From SAR324 cluster bacterium (GTDB lineage: Bacteria; SAR324; XYD2-FULL-50-16; JAERRU01), in contig JAERRU010000021.1 in NCBI GenBank assembly GCA_016735295.1, positions 1-49,893 on the forward strand: 49,893 nucleotides of DNA. Direction: 5' to 3'. This document shows positions 1 to 9,467 of this stretch, in pieces (within the stretch, counting starts at the first letter, position 1; every line of letters starts with the position of its first letter). The notes under the pieces are model-generated. The model searched no databases, was not told where the DNA came from, and saw nothing but the letters and a program-made list of their open reading frames with translations. A program made the translations under genes and the position numbers.

Positions 1-731
1 AAGAACAACGAATAGCCCTTATTAGCGATACTGTTACTAAAGGATTAAATCCTAATGTTGCAATGAAAGACACCAACATCAAGTGGATTGGGGATATTCC
101 TAGGGAGTGGGGGGTTAAGAGACTTAAATACATATCTAAAATCCTATCAAGTAATATAAATAAACATATACTTTCTAATGAGATACAAATTAGACTGTGT
201 AATTACACAGATGTGTATTACAATGAGCATATAGATGGAGATACCAATCTTTCTAAAGGCAGTTGTAATCAGAATGAATATAATAAATTTTGGTTACGAA
301 ACGGGGATGTTATCATCACCAAAGACTCCGAGGCTCCTGATGATATTGGCGTATCAACAGAGGTAAAAAAAGATTTGGGAGATGTTGTTTGTGGATATCA
401 TTTGACATTGATAAGACCATTTGATGTTGTTGGTGGTTATGTATTTAGATTCATACAATCTAACTCAATAAGAAAATATTTTGAAATAAATGCTAATGGC
501 ATAACTAGATTTGGATTGGGGAAACCAACTATCCAAAATATATATTTGCCAATTCCCTCCCTTGGAGAGCAGAAACAAATTGTAGAATATTTGGATAAAG
601 AGACTTTGAAGATTGATGACTTTGTGAAGTATGAAGTTAAGTTAGTAGAATGGTTAAAAGAATATCGGCAAGCATTAATTTCAGATGTGGTTACCGGTAA
701 AGTTGATATAAGAGATGAGGAACTAGCATGA
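1..731 (+). CDS. hsdS: Type I restriction enzyme specificity subunit HsdS, C-terminal part (cut by window edge)
   Basis: This is the DNA-recognition subunit of a type I restriction-modification complex. The reading frame is open from the left edge (first full codon at position 3), so the gene begins outside the window; the ATG at 63 is internal. The visible part starts with a conserved-region helix (EQRIALISDTVTKGLN), then a target recognition domain opening with the typical IKWIGDIPREW block. It ends with the distal conserved coiled coil (GEQKQIVEYLDKET, then EYRQALISDVVTGKVDIR). The two 'ALISD-VT-GK/GL' blocks are the internal repeat usual for two-TRD HsdS proteins. The stop overlaps the hsdR start as ATGA, so the two are translationally coupled. 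HsdM is not in view and presumably lies to the left. The family assignment is secure; the target sequence cannot be read from the protein. Confidence 0.93.
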   Translation, partial: EQRIALISDTVTKGLNPNVAMKDTNIKWIGDIPREWGVKRLKYISKILSSNINKHILSNEIQIRLCNYTDVYYNEHIDGDTNLSKGSCNQNEYNKFWLRNGDVIITKDSEAPDDIGVSTEVKKDLGDVVCGYHLTLIRPFDVVGGYVFRFIQSNSIRKYFEINANGITRFGLGKPTIQNIYLPIPSLGEQKQIVEYLDKETLKIDDFVKYEVKLVEWLKEYRQALISDVVTGKVDIRDEELA

Positions 732-3670
732 GTGGAATATATACTGAAAAAAAGTTTGAAGAAGATATTGAAAAAGTATTTTTGAAGGGCGGTTATCTAA
801 AAGTTTCTCCCAAAGACTATGATAAAAATTTATGTTTAATCCCTGAGCAGTTAATTGAGTTTATTAAAAAAACTCAACCTAAAGAATACGAAAAATTAAC
901 TGTTCAATATGGCGATAATATTAATAATAAACTCCTTACCAGGATATCAGAACAAATTGGCTCCAGAGGAGTTATTGATGTTTTGCATAAAGGCATTGCG
1001 GATAGAGGTGCTAATTTTGAATTAGTTTATTTTCAACCCAAATCAGGTTTAAATCCTGAGCATAAAGATTTATATAAAAACAATCACTTTGCAGTGGTTC
1101 GCCAACTTGCATATTCAACAAAGAACAATAACACTATTGATATGGGCATCTTTATCAACGGTGTTCCTGTTGCACTTTTAGAATTAAAAAATTCATTGAC
1201 TGGCCAAACCCACATAGACGGGATAACGCAATGGAAAAATAATCGAGATGTTAAAGAAAAATTGTTTGAATTTAAGCGTAATATAGTTTATTTCGCAGTT
1301 GGTAATGAAAAAGTGTATATGGCGACTAGGTTAGATGGTAGTAACACAAAATTTTTACCATTTAATAAAGACATTGATAACCCAATAAATCCAGCCGGAG
1401 GGAGCAAGACTCATTATTTGTGGGATGATATTTTGCAAAAGGATTCTTTATTAGATCTGATTGAGAACTTTGTTCATATTAAAGAGAACGTTAAAACGAT
1501 TGATAAACATACACAACAAAAACCCATTAAAGAGAAATCAGAGACTTTAATATTTCCCAGATTTCATCAATTAAATGTTATTAGAAGGCTGAAACGAGAT
1601 ATTTTAGGTAAAGGTGCGGGAGTTAATTATTTGATTCAGCACTCTACAGGGTCTGGTAAATCATTATCTATTGGCTGGTTATCTCATATGTTATCCTCAT
1701 TGTTTCAAAATCAAACTGATACTAATCGTATATTTGATTCAATCATTGTGGTTACTGATAGGCGAATATTAGATAAACAAATACAAGATACCATATTGCA
1801 ACTTGAGAAAACTAAGGGGGTTGTAAATGCGGTTGATAAAACGTCTCAACAGTTAAAAGAATTCTTAGAGTCGGGCAAAACAATTATTATTAGCACAATC
1901 CAAAAATTCCCAGTTATATCGAAAACTATAGCTAGCCTGGGCCATAAAAAATTTGGTGTGATTATTGATGAGGCTCACTCATCGCAGGGCGGGGAAAGAA
2001 GTAAATCACTTAATGGCTCACTAAGTGATTTAAAGGATCACCAAGAAGGTGATGGCACAGAAGATTTAACTTTAGTGGATAAAAAAGTATCAGATGAAAT
2101 CGCCCGGCGAGTAAAACAGACACACATTTCACAGTTTGCTTTTTCTGGAACACCTACGAGCAAAACTCTTGAAGTATTTGGCGAACAGATGGAAAAAGGA
2201 TTTAAAGCGTTTGATATATACTCCATGAAACAAAGTATTGCTGAGGGATTTACTTTAGACGTGTTGCAAAACTACACAACATATAAACGATATTTCAAAC
2301 TTAACAATAGAGTTAAAGAAGATAAAGAATTACCAGAGAGTAGGGCTAAATTAATGCTGGTTAAATGGGTTGATTTGCACCATGACACTATTACCGAAAA
2401 AGTAAGAATTATTTTAGAGCATTTTGTTGAACACACATCAAAAAAGATTGCCGGTAAGGGGCGAGCAATGCTAGTTACAAGATCACGACTTCATTGTGTG
2501 AAATATAAATTAGAGTTTGACAGGCAAATGAAAGTCAAGGGCTTGGGCTATAAGGCATTGGTTGGGTTTTCAGGAACGGTAAAGGATAGTGACACCCAGC
2601 AAGAATATACAGAACATTCAATGAACGGAATTTCTGAAGCACAAACGGCCACTTCTTTTAAGAAACCTGACTTTAGATTGCTTATCGTTAATAATAAATT
2701 TCAAACAGGATTTGATGAGCCAATGCTACACACAATGTATATCGACAAAAGGTTGGGTGGATTGCAATGTGTACAAACTCTATCAAGATTAAACAGAACA
2801 ATGGCGGGCAAAACTGACGCCTTTGTTCTTGATTTTGTTAATGATCCCCCAGTCATACAAGGAGCGTTTCAATCATTCTATGAGAGCACCATGCTTGAAG
2901 AAGAAACTGATCCTAATATGTTGTATAATGTTAAAGCTATTATTGATGGCTATGATTTGTTTGGTGACAGCGAAGTAAAAAGCTATGCAGACATTTTTTA
3001 TAGTGACGATATACCATCAGAAAAACTACAAGGGGTGTTAGATGCGGTGGTTAAGAAATGGTCAAACCTAGAGCGAGAAGAGCAAAAAAGTTATCGAGGT
3101 CATATCTATAAATATATTAAGCTATATGGTTATATTTCTCAAATTATTACATTCAAGGATATTGAATTAGAAAAATTATTCGTTTTTCTGCAAGGATTGA
3201 ACAAAAAATTACCCAAAATAAGTGGAGATAAAGTAACTGATTTCTTATCAGCAATTAATTTAGATAGTTTGAAAATTGAAAAAAAGCACACTTTTCAACT
3301 TAAATTAGAAGATGGTGATAAATTTGTTGATGGAATATCTATTGAAGAAGTAGTTGATGGAGCTGAAGAGCCAAAGGCTTGGCTTTCATATATTATTAAT
3401 AAGCTTAACGATTCATTTTCTGATGACACTAATGATAGGGATAAAGCCGAAATTGAGGAAATATACAGCAAGTTGAAAGCTGATGGTTCTTTAAAGGATG
3501 TTATGAAGGCTAAAAACACTGATGCAGGGAAACGTAGCTCTTTTTATGACAAATACGACAAGGCCATAACATCAATTATTACAGATAACGAAGCTTTATA
3601 CAACAAAATGATTGACCCTAAAATGAATGCATTCATCAAAGAGAAGATGTATAATCATTATGTTAAATAA
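728..3670 (+). CDS. hsdR: Type I restriction enzyme R subunit (nuclease/translocase)
   Basis: HsdR is the ATP-dependent translocase and endonuclease of the type I complex. At 980 aa it is full length. Visible motifs in order: a PD-(D/E)xK nuclease core with Asp138, Glu152 and Lys154 (IDMG...LLELK); Walker A HSTGSGKS with Lys311; the helicase DEAH box IIDEAHSS at about residues 412-419; motif III-like FSGTP; QTGFDEP in the second RecA fold; and motif VI QTLSRLNRT. The C-terminal part of roughly 250 residues is helical and acidic, as expected for the HsdM/HsdS docking region. No frameshift or missing catalytic residue is seen, so the subunit looks functional. It overlaps the hsdS stop by four bases and appears to be the last gene of the operon. 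No clear hairpin terminator follows it. Confidence 0.96.
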   Translation: MSGIYTEKKFEEDIEKVFLKGGYLKVSPKDYDKNLCLIPEQLIEFIKKTQPKEYEKLTVQYGDNINNKLLTRISEQIGSRGVIDVLHKGIADRGANFELVYFQPKSGLNPEHKDLYKNNHFAVVRQLAYSTKNNNTIDMGIFINGVPVALLELKNSLTGQTHIDGITQWKNNRDVKEKLFEFKRNIVYFAVGNEKVYMATRLDGSNTKFLPFNKDIDNPINPAGGSKTHYLWDDILQKDSLLDLIENFVHIKENVKTIDKHTQQKPIKEKSETLIFPRFHQLNVIRRLKRDILGKGAGVNYLIQHSTGSGKSLSIGWLSHMLSSLFQNQTDTNRIFDSIIVVTDRRILDKQIQDTILQLEKTKGVVNAVDKTSQQLKEFLESGKTIIISTIQKFPVISKTIASLGHKKFGVIIDEAHSSQGGERSKSLNGSLSDLKDHQEGDGTEDLTLVDKKVSDEIARRVKQTHISQFAFSGTPTSKTLEVFGEQMEKGFKAFDIYSMKQSIAEGFTLDVLQNYTTYKRYFKLNNRVKEDKELPESRAKLMLVKWVDLHHDTITEKVRIILEHFVEHTSKKIAGKGRAMLVTRSRLHCVKYKLEFDRQMKVKGLGYKALVGFSGTVKDSDTQQEYTEHSMNGISEAQTATSFKKPDFRLLIVNNKFQTGFDEPMLHTMYIDKRLGGLQCVQTLSRLNRTMAGKTDAFVLDFVNDPPVIQGAFQSFYESTMLEEETDPNMLYNVKAIIDGYDLFGDSEVKSYADIFYSDDIPSEKLQGVLDAVVKKWSNLEREEQKSYRGHIYKYIKLYGYISQIITFKDIELEKLFVFLQGLNKKLPKISGDKVTDFLSAINLDSLKIEKKHTFQLKLEDGDKFVDGISIEEVVDGAEEPKAWLSYIINKLNDSFSDDTNDRDKAEIEEIYSKLKADGSLKDVMKAKNTDAGKRSSFYDKYDKAITSIITDNEALYNKMIDPKMNAFIKEKMYNHYVK

Positions 3671-3930
3671 TTAATATTTAGATAGTCGCTAGAGTCTTTT
3701 TAATAATCGATTAATCTATCAACCCATCGCCTTTATTTTTCTGAACAATATCCTCCTCAACCTTTTCCCGTGCTATAATTTGAAGAATAGGTAGGGATGT
3801 ATTGTGATAATAAAATTTTTAAAAAAGTATATTTTAACAATAAAATATTATCTTGTGATATACTCATCACAGTATGTGGGTTTCTGGTAATAAATCAAGC
3901 CAGCCCTTTTTGAAATTTATTTAATATTAT

Positions 3931-4944
3931 ATGATTTACTTGCTTTATACAGGAGGAACTTTTGGAATGGATCATCAAGACCCAGCTAATCCAAATTCTC
4001 CACTGAGCGCCCAACCATTTAGCCAATTATTGCCTAAAATGCCATTATTTACTTTTGTGCAAACCATTCATAAGCATGATAGGGAGCTAAAAGTTTTTGA
4101 TTATAAAACACTAAAAATCCACTGTGATAGCCTTACAAAGCCTGTTGATTCTTCTGATGTCACGCCCCATCTTTGGCAAGAAATAGCTAATATAATAGCT
4201 AAGGTATATCATGATTATGTTGGTTTTGTGATAATACATGGCACAGACACTATGGCTTATAGTGCTAGTGCACTTAGCTTTATGCTTGATGGATTGGATA
4301 AGCCGGTAATTTTTACTGGCTCTAACGTGCCATTATTGGGTGATAAATCAGACGCTTTAGCTAATTTAAAACTAGCTATCACCTCAGCGACTAGCCCTGA
4401 ATATACTAACAACGTGTGGATAGCCTTTAATAATCAAATAACGTTAGGTAATAGCAGCACTAAACTAGGAAGTGATGCGGGCTTTACTGATTTTAAGAGA
4501 CCACACCGTTTCACTAAAAAAGTCTTTGTGAACGAAAAATTTAGTGCACTAACAAATATTGAACCTAGTGTTACGCCTATTTTTGTTACTCCTAGTTTGT
4601 CTAGCCAAGCTATCCGCGATATTTTAAGGTCAGATAATTGCCATTCTTTTATTTTCATGACTTATGGCTGCGGTAATTATCCTACCAGCGAAGATTACTC
4701 AGCCCCTATTAAAGAGGCGTTAGATGCGGGAAAAATAATTGCTAATATAAGCCAAACTTCTACGGGCAAGGCGGTGAAATCTCTTTATCAATCAAGTTTT
4801 AGCCGATTGGATGATAGAATTTTAACGCTTCAGCACATGACAATAGAAACAGCGAGTGCTAAATTGATGTGGGCTAAGGCTAACTTGCCAGCAGATGAAA
4901 TTAAAAATTTTATGGAAGAAGATCAAAAGGGTGAACTGGCTTAA
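3931..4944 (+). CDS. ansA: Type I (cytoplasmic) L-asparaginase family protein
   Basis: L-asparaginase hydrolyses asparagine to aspartate and ammonia. The N-terminus carries the first catalytic-Thr motif YTGGTFGM near residues 6-13. The second signature HGTDTMAYSASAL lies at about residues 104-116, followed by PVIFTGSNVP, which is typical of the family. At 337 aa it matches type I enzymes, and no signal peptide is visible, which argues for the cytoplasmic form. The ATG start gives the TGGT block at its usual distance from the N-terminus; the upstream ribosome-binding site is weak. It stands alone on the plus strand, 64 bp before the GTPase gene, and may be cotranscribed with it. A glutamine-amidohydrolase role (GatD-like) is possible from sequence alone but less likely at this length. 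Confidence 0.9.
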   Translation: MIYLLYTGGTFGMDHQDPANPNSPLSAQPFSQLLPKMPLFTFVQTIHKHDRELKVFDYKTLKIHCDSLTKPVDSSDVTPHLWQEIANIIAKVYHDYVGFVIIHGTDTMAYSASALSFMLDGLDKPVIFTGSNVPLLGDKSDALANLKLAITSATSPEYTNNVWIAFNNQITLGNSSTKLGSDAGFTDFKRPHRFTKKVFVNEKFSALTNIEPSVTPIFVTPSLSSQAIRDILRSDNCHSFIFMTYGCGNYPTSEDYSAPIKEALDAGKIIANISQTSTGKAVKSLYQSSFSRLDDRILTLQHMTIETASAKLMWAKANLPADEIKNFMEEDQKGELA

Positions 4945-5008
4945 TAAATTTCGATTGTTAGTATCATAATCTTAAAATACAAGTAAAAATTTGCTTTAAT
5001 AAAGAGAG

Positions 5009-5872
5009 ATGTCAATTAACGCACCTAAGGGGAAGGGATGGTTTCCTGGCCATATGGCCAAGGCCAAAAGTGCTTTACCTAGTTGGATAAAAAATTCTAA
5101 TATGATTATTGAGGTAAGAGATGCTAGAGCTCCCTTAGTTTCAGGGTTGCTTAATTTGGCTCAATATCAAAAAAAATCACTACTAGTCTACAATAAAAGA
5201 CAGCTGGCTAACCCTATTATCAATCAAAAATGGCAGACTCATTTTGAAAATCAGTTTGTTGATAGTATGTTTTGTAATTTTTTTGTGCCACAAGATATTC
5301 AAAAGATATTACGTCATTTAAAAAAGTGTGCTAGCGACCAGCAACTAAAAAAAATTCGCGATGATAAACTTCCATGGAGAGTAATAGTGCTAGGAGCTCC
5401 TAATACGGGCAAGTCAACTTTAATTAATCGACTTTTGGCAAGAAAACGCGTGCAAACAGGTAGTTTACCAGGGGTGACTAAGCGTCCAGAATGGGTTAGG
5501 ATAAACCATAGATTAGAATTATTAGATTCACCAGGGATTGTGTCTTATGACGATACGAGCGAGGAAACAAGGCTTATTCTAAGATTAATTTACGCCTTTA
5601 AAGAAGATTTAACGGAGACTAGCGAAAGTGTGGAATTTTTACTGCAAAAGTTAATTGACCAACCCACCAAGGAGTTTTTAAATCGCTATCAACTAACTAA
5701 TCAGCTGCCTGAAAAACCTGCAGAACTTTTACAAACTATTTTAAAGCAGGTTAATATCCGTGATAAAAATCCTGATAATGCCACCATAAGGGCAACACAA
5801 AAAATAGTAGCAGATTTTAGAGCAGCAAAATTAGGCCCAATCAGCTTGGAAAGCCCCCCTGAGCTTATTTAA
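5009..5872 (+). CDS. rbgA: RbgA/YlqF-type circularly permuted ribosome-assembly GTPase
   Basis: RbgA/MTG1-family GTPases act late in assembly of the large ribosomal subunit. The N-terminus KGWFPGHMAKAK is the family signature, and the G motifs come in permuted order (G4-G5-G1-G2-G3). G1 is GAPNTGKST with Lys135, the G2 region is PGVTKRPEW, and G3 is DSPG starting at Asp173. The G4 position reads NKRQ (from Asn62) instead of the NKxD that reads the guanine base. The preceding EVRDARAPLVSG block is well conserved. At 287 aa it is normal length, with a helical C-terminal domain. No adjacent rnhB is seen, unlike in Bacillus. The family is certain; whether the altered G4 changes nucleotide preference is open. 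Confidence 0.92.
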   Translation: MSINAPKGKGWFPGHMAKAKSALPSWIKNSNMIIEVRDARAPLVSGLLNLAQYQKKSLLVYNKRQLANPIINQKWQTHFENQFVDSMFCNFFVPQDIQKILRHLKKCASDQQLKKIRDDKLPWRVIVLGAPNTGKSTLINRLLARKRVQTGSLPGVTKRPEWVRINHRLELLDSPGIVSYDDTSEETRLILRLIYAFKEDLTETSESVEFLLQKLIDQPTKEFLNRYQLTNQLPEKPAELLQTILKQVNIRDKNPDNATIRATQKIVADFRAAKLGPISLESPPELI

Positions 5873-6233
5873 TATTTTTAATTATTCTTTTCTTTTAATT
5901 AAGATATAGGAAAGATTGGGAGATCTCCACGACTCCTCACAATTCTTCAATTATATTTAACACTAAAGCCTCGTGCTGTAGATAATCTTTTTTTTATCAA
6001 AGCAAAAAAAAATAACAATAAAAACAACCTCTTGGGCGAGTAAAAAAAGATTTCCTATAAAACTCTAAAGAACCAATTGACATGATGATAAGGAATTGTC
6101 ATTCTCTCTGGCGCATCCACAAAGGGGTGTTGCCAACTAATGATGATGATTTTGGTAGATTTCGAAAAGGGACTAAAAACTGGAAAACTATAATCTGTAC
6201 GAGCAGGGGCAATAATAACAAACACAAGATAGA
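5873..6233 (+). other. 361-bp intergenic stretch, probable decayed accessory DNA
   Basis: No convincing gene is present. The left part is homopolymer-rich. The right part holds an open frame from ATG 6082 to a stop at 6237 (51 codons) that overlaps the start of the P63C remnant and resembles nothing I recognise. Its base composition is slightly less AT-rich than the first half. It is best read as leftover sequence from the same mobile or phage-type insertion as the pseudogene that follows. Confidence 0.4.
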
Positions 6234-7123
6234 ATGAAAAAATTAAAGGCTATATTTGAAGGAAAATTAAAAATTGGTGACTTAGAATTAAATGTAGCTG
6301 TTTTAGATGATAAAACTAGAATAGTAAAAACAAGTGATGTGTTTAAGGCTTTGGATAGACCGGTAAGAGGAACTACAAGGATAATGGAGATTCCTACTTT
6401 TATGGACGCTAAAAATCTTCAACCCTTTATATCTGACGATCTAAGAAATGCTATCAAAAAGGTAAGATATTTAGATAAAAACCAAAAGGAACAGCAAGGG
6501 TATAACGCAAAAATTTTATAGTTAGTCTCAGAACTTTATTTAAAGGCAAGAGGGGCTGATGTATTATTAGATTCACAAACAGAGACAGCCCAAAAGGCAG
6601 AAATATTAATCAGAGCTGAGGCCACAATGGTGTTATCGCCTTGGTAGATGAGGCTACAGGCTATCAATATGATAGAGATAAAGATGAATTACAGATAACA
6701 TTAAAAGCCTATATAGATGGGGAGATAGCAAAGTGGCAACTGACTTTTAGCCAAGACTTCTACCGCCAAATATCCAGACTTTGGAGGCAGTCTGACAACG
6801 GATCCAGTAATAAGAGGCCTATGTTTTTTGGAAGGTTAACAAATAAATATATCTACCAGCCAATGATGGATGGGATAGTTTTATCTGGGATAAAGAAACT
6901 GGCCAAGGAAAACAATAAAAATATAAAATTTCATCAATACCTAACGGAAGATGTTGGAAAACAACACCTAAAAGAACAAATAACAGCTGTATAGGCTTTA
7001 ATGGCAGCAAGCACGAGTAAAGACCAGTTTGAGAAATTATTTGAGAAATATAAAGAAAATACCCCTAACTCAAAATTTGGAAATATATCAATAATTAATG
7101 CTAAGAAGAAGGATAAGGAGTAA
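6234..7123 (+). pseudogene. P63C-domain phage-type protein, broken by two stops and one frameshift
   Basis: The pieces line up with P63C-domain proteins (PF10546), which are found in phages and mobile elements. Piece one (6234-6521) carries the GKLKIGDLELNVAVLDD start and AKNLQPFIS. The same frame reads on after TAG 6519-6521 as SELYLKARG and AEILIRAE. A single-base loss near 6620 moves the frame, giving GVIALVDEATGYQ, then KRPMFFGRLTNKYIY and YLTEDVGKQHL (second open piece 6641-6994). After a second TAG (6992-6994) the frame continues to TAA at 7121-7123 with ALMAASTSKDQF. The order of motifs matches one ancestral gene of about 295 codons. Both stops are TAG, but the frameshift argues for decay and not recoding. 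The role of intact P63C proteins is not established. Confidence 0.8.
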
Positions 7124-7313
7124 AGTTTCCCAGATGATTAGATTAAGTATAAAATAATAATAAAACCTAAATTATAAATTATAACGTACTGCCTCTAAAT
7201 ATAGTTTTTTAAAACAATAGTTTTGATGGCAAGGTGTAGGATATAATTTAGGGGTGACCTATTTATCCTATCCAACATTTCCGCAATCGGAAAAGTGGAT
7301 TTACAGAAATAGA

Positions 7314-7340
7314 GCTATTAGTGCTATTAGTGCTATTAGT
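7314..7340 (+). repeat. Three tandem 9-bp copies of GCTATTAGT
   Basis: The unit GCTATTAGT occurs three times in a row with no gaps just downstream of carA. It is noncoding and has no evident hairpin; slippage is the simplest explanation. Confidence 0.8.
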
Positions 7341-7361
7341 GTTATGTTTGGAGGGGCGTCG

Positions 7362-8426
7362 TCAAAGTAAAGCTAGAAATTCATCTAAAATAAAATTAGT
7401 ATCTGTCGGCCCCGGGGAAGCTTCAGGATGAAATTGTACAGAAAAAAAAGGTTTAGATTTATGCCTCATGCCCTCATTTGAGCCATCATTAGCATTAAAA
7501 AACCAAGGTTGCCAATCATCTGTAAAGCTAGATTCATCAACGGCAAAACCATGATTTTGGGAAGTTATAAAAACTCTTTTTGTGCCTACCAGCACGCAGG
7601 GTTGATTTTGGGAATGATGACCAAACTTCATCTTATAAGTACTAGCACCACCAGCAATAGCTAACAGCTGATGGCCAAGGCATATCCCCAAAATAGGCTT
7701 TTCTTGTGTTAATTGGGTCTGCAAAATAGCGATAGTTTCTTTTATTAATTCAGGATTTCCCGGGCCGTTGCCGAGCAAGATACCATCAAATTTAAGGTGC
7801 TTAAAATCATAATTCCAAGGCACTCGCTGCACATTAATTTTTTTTGATAGCACATAACGCAAAATATTACTTTTCATGCCGGTATCAACAATCAACACTG
7901 TTTTATCGCCATGGGCATCATAAAATTTAGGAGCTTTGATGCTTACCTCTTTCACCAAATTTTCCTTATTTGGATCAAAAAAGGGATAATTTTCTTCTTC
8001 TGATTCAATTTTAGCCAGCCTAGAGCCAGAATTGCTGATATTTAAGGTGATCGCCCTAGTATCTACTCCCGTAATGGCAGGAATCTTTAATTTTTTCAGC
8101 CATGAATCAAAACTCATCTTAGCCTGATAATGATAGTAATCTTCACTAAAAGAATTTACCACTACCCCGGCAACATGAATTTTTTCAGATTCAAAATTTA
8201 TTGGTATATCCCCCTTTTGTTGCTGGTCGGAGAATATTCCATAATTACCAATTAGCGGATAGGTGAAAACCAAAATTTGTCCCTTATAAGAAGGATCGCT
8301 CAAGGTTTCTGCGTAGCCCACCATGCCAGTATTAAAAATTAGCTCGCCTGAAGCAGGTTTTTCATAACCAAAAGCCTCTCCTTCAAAAATTAACCCATTT
8401 TGTAAAACAAGCCGTGTTTTTTTCAC
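7362..8426 (-). CDS. carA: Carbamoyl-phosphate synthase small (glutaminase) subunit
   Basis: CarA releases ammonia from glutamine and passes it to CarB for carbamoyl phosphate synthesis (pyrimidines, arginine). The N-terminal CPSase_sm domain shows LVLQNGLIFEGEAFG and FNTGMVGYAETLSDPSYKGQ. The C-terminal class I amidotransferase has GNGPGNPEL, the nucleophile motif GICLGHQ with Cys249, and the His/Glu partner motif VQFHPEASPGP near the end. At 354 aa it is slightly short for the family (about 380) but has every catalytic block. It is 19 bp from prs on the same strand and probably shares its transcript. carB lies about 34 kb away in the same orientation, so the two subunits are not in one operon. 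Confidence 0.96.
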   Translation of the reverse strand: MKKTRLVLQNGLIFEGEAFGYEKPASGELIFNTGMVGYAETLSDPSYKGQILVFTYPLIGNYGIFSDQQQKGDIPINFESEKIHVAGVVVNSFSEDYYHYQAKMSFDSWLKKLKIPAITGVDTRAITLNISNSGSRLAKIESEEENYPFFDPNKENLVKEVSIKAPKFYDAHGDKTVLIVDTGMKSNILRYVLSKKINVQRVPWNYDFKHLKFDGILLGNGPGNPELIKETIAILQTQLTQEKPILGICLGHQLLAIAGGASTYKMKFGHHSQNQPCVLVGTKRVFITSQNHGFAVDESSFTDDWQPWFFNANDGSNEGMRHKSKPFFSVQFHPEASPGPTDTNFILDEFLALL

Positions 8427-8445
8427 TAATTATTTAATATTAATA

Positions 8446-9411
8446 CTATTCTTGATGCACATAATCCTTAGCAAATAACAGACTAACCGACATACCGCTA
8501 TGTATATGAGATATGGCCTGAGCAAATAGTGGGGCAATGCTAAGAACTTTTATTTTAGGACTAATATAACCTTGTTTAGGTAAAGGCACAGAATTAGTGA
8601 TTACTAATTCTTTAAGCGGGCTGGCCTCAATTTTAGCCATCGCCTGGCCGCTTAACACCCCATGGACGATTGCTGCCGACACACTTTTTGCTCCATTTTT
8701 CATTAAAAACTTAGTCGCTCCCGTTAAAGTCCCTCCCGAAGAGACTTCATCGTCCACAATCAAGCAATCTTTTTTAACCACGTCTCCAATTAAAGTAGTA
8801 GGTATTATGCTATCTGAGTTGCCCTGCCTTCTTTTATCTATGATCGCAATGGGTAAATTTAAAATATTAGCGTAATGACCAATATGTTTAGATTCACCTA
8901 CATCAGCAGCGACTATCACATAATTACTTAAATCCCTTTGCGAGAAATATTGACAAATTATATTGGTAGCAAATAATTGATCACTAGGAATATCAAAAAA
9001 ACCTTGAATCTGCGAAGCATGTAAATTCATAGTCAACAAGCGACTAGCCCCCGCCGTTTCAATTAAATGACCCATCAATCGAGCAGCAATAGATATGCGT
9101 GGTTGATCCTTTTTATCAGAGCGGACATAGGGAAAATAAGGTAATACCGCCGTAATACGACCAGCAGACGCATATTTAAGTGCATCTAGCATTAAAAGTA
9201 ATTCAATTATATTATCACTAACTGGCGGCGTTGAGGTTTGGATAACAAATACATCTGTTTCGCGCACATTCTCTTCAATACGCGGCATCATGTTATCATT
9301 ACTAAATTTGATCGTGCGGCTTTTGCAAAGCTCTAAGCCCATTATTTGACAAACTTCTAAGGCAAATTCATTGTGTGAACTACCTGATAATATCTTGATG
9401 GCGCGGCGCAT
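8446..9411 (-). CDS. prs: Ribose-phosphate pyrophosphokinase (PRPP synthetase)
   Basis: Prs transfers pyrophosphate from ATP to ribose 5-phosphate to give PRPP for nucleotide, His, Trp and NAD synthesis. The sequence has the N-terminal IKILSGSSHNEFA start, the flexible-loop region PYFPYVRSDKKDQPR, and the AIIDKRRQGNSD block. The PRPP-binding loop reads LIVDDEVSSGGTLTGA. This loop and the ADVGESKHIGHYA segment differ from the common DDxIDTAGT and SPDVGG forms of enterobacterial Prs, so it is a variant subgroup within the family. Length is 321 aa, as expected. It sits between gltA (56 bp upstream) and carA (19 bp downstream), a useful pairing since PRPP and carbamoyl phosphate both feed UMP synthesis. 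Confidence 0.93.
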   Translation of the reverse strand: MRRAIKILSGSSHNEFALEVCQIMGLELCKSRTIKFSNDNMMPRIEENVRETDVFVIQTSTPPVSDNIIELLLMLDALKYASAGRITAVLPYFPYVRSDKKDQPRISIAARLMGHLIETAGASRLLTMNLHASQIQGFFDIPSDQLFATNIICQYFSQRDLSNYVIVAADVGESKHIGHYANILNLPIAIIDKRRQGNSDSIIPTTLIGDVVKKDCLIVDDEVSSGGTLTGATKFLMKNGAKSVSAAIVHGVLSGQAMAKIEASPLKELVITNSVPLPKQGYISPKIKVLSIAPLFAQAISHIHSGMSVSLLFAKDYVHQE

Positions 9412-9467
9412 GATATATTTAATTTATATATTGATAGTTAGTAAACATTAATTTACTAAAATTGTGA

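Noticed and set aside
6082-6237. 51-codon frame as a real gene
   Set aside because: No recognisable similarity, no ribosome-binding site, and it overlaps the start of a pseudogene.
6519-6994. Amber (TAG) recoding in the P63C gene
   Set aside because: A frameshift also breaks the gene, and normal use of TAG as a stop is expected here; decay explains all three lesions.
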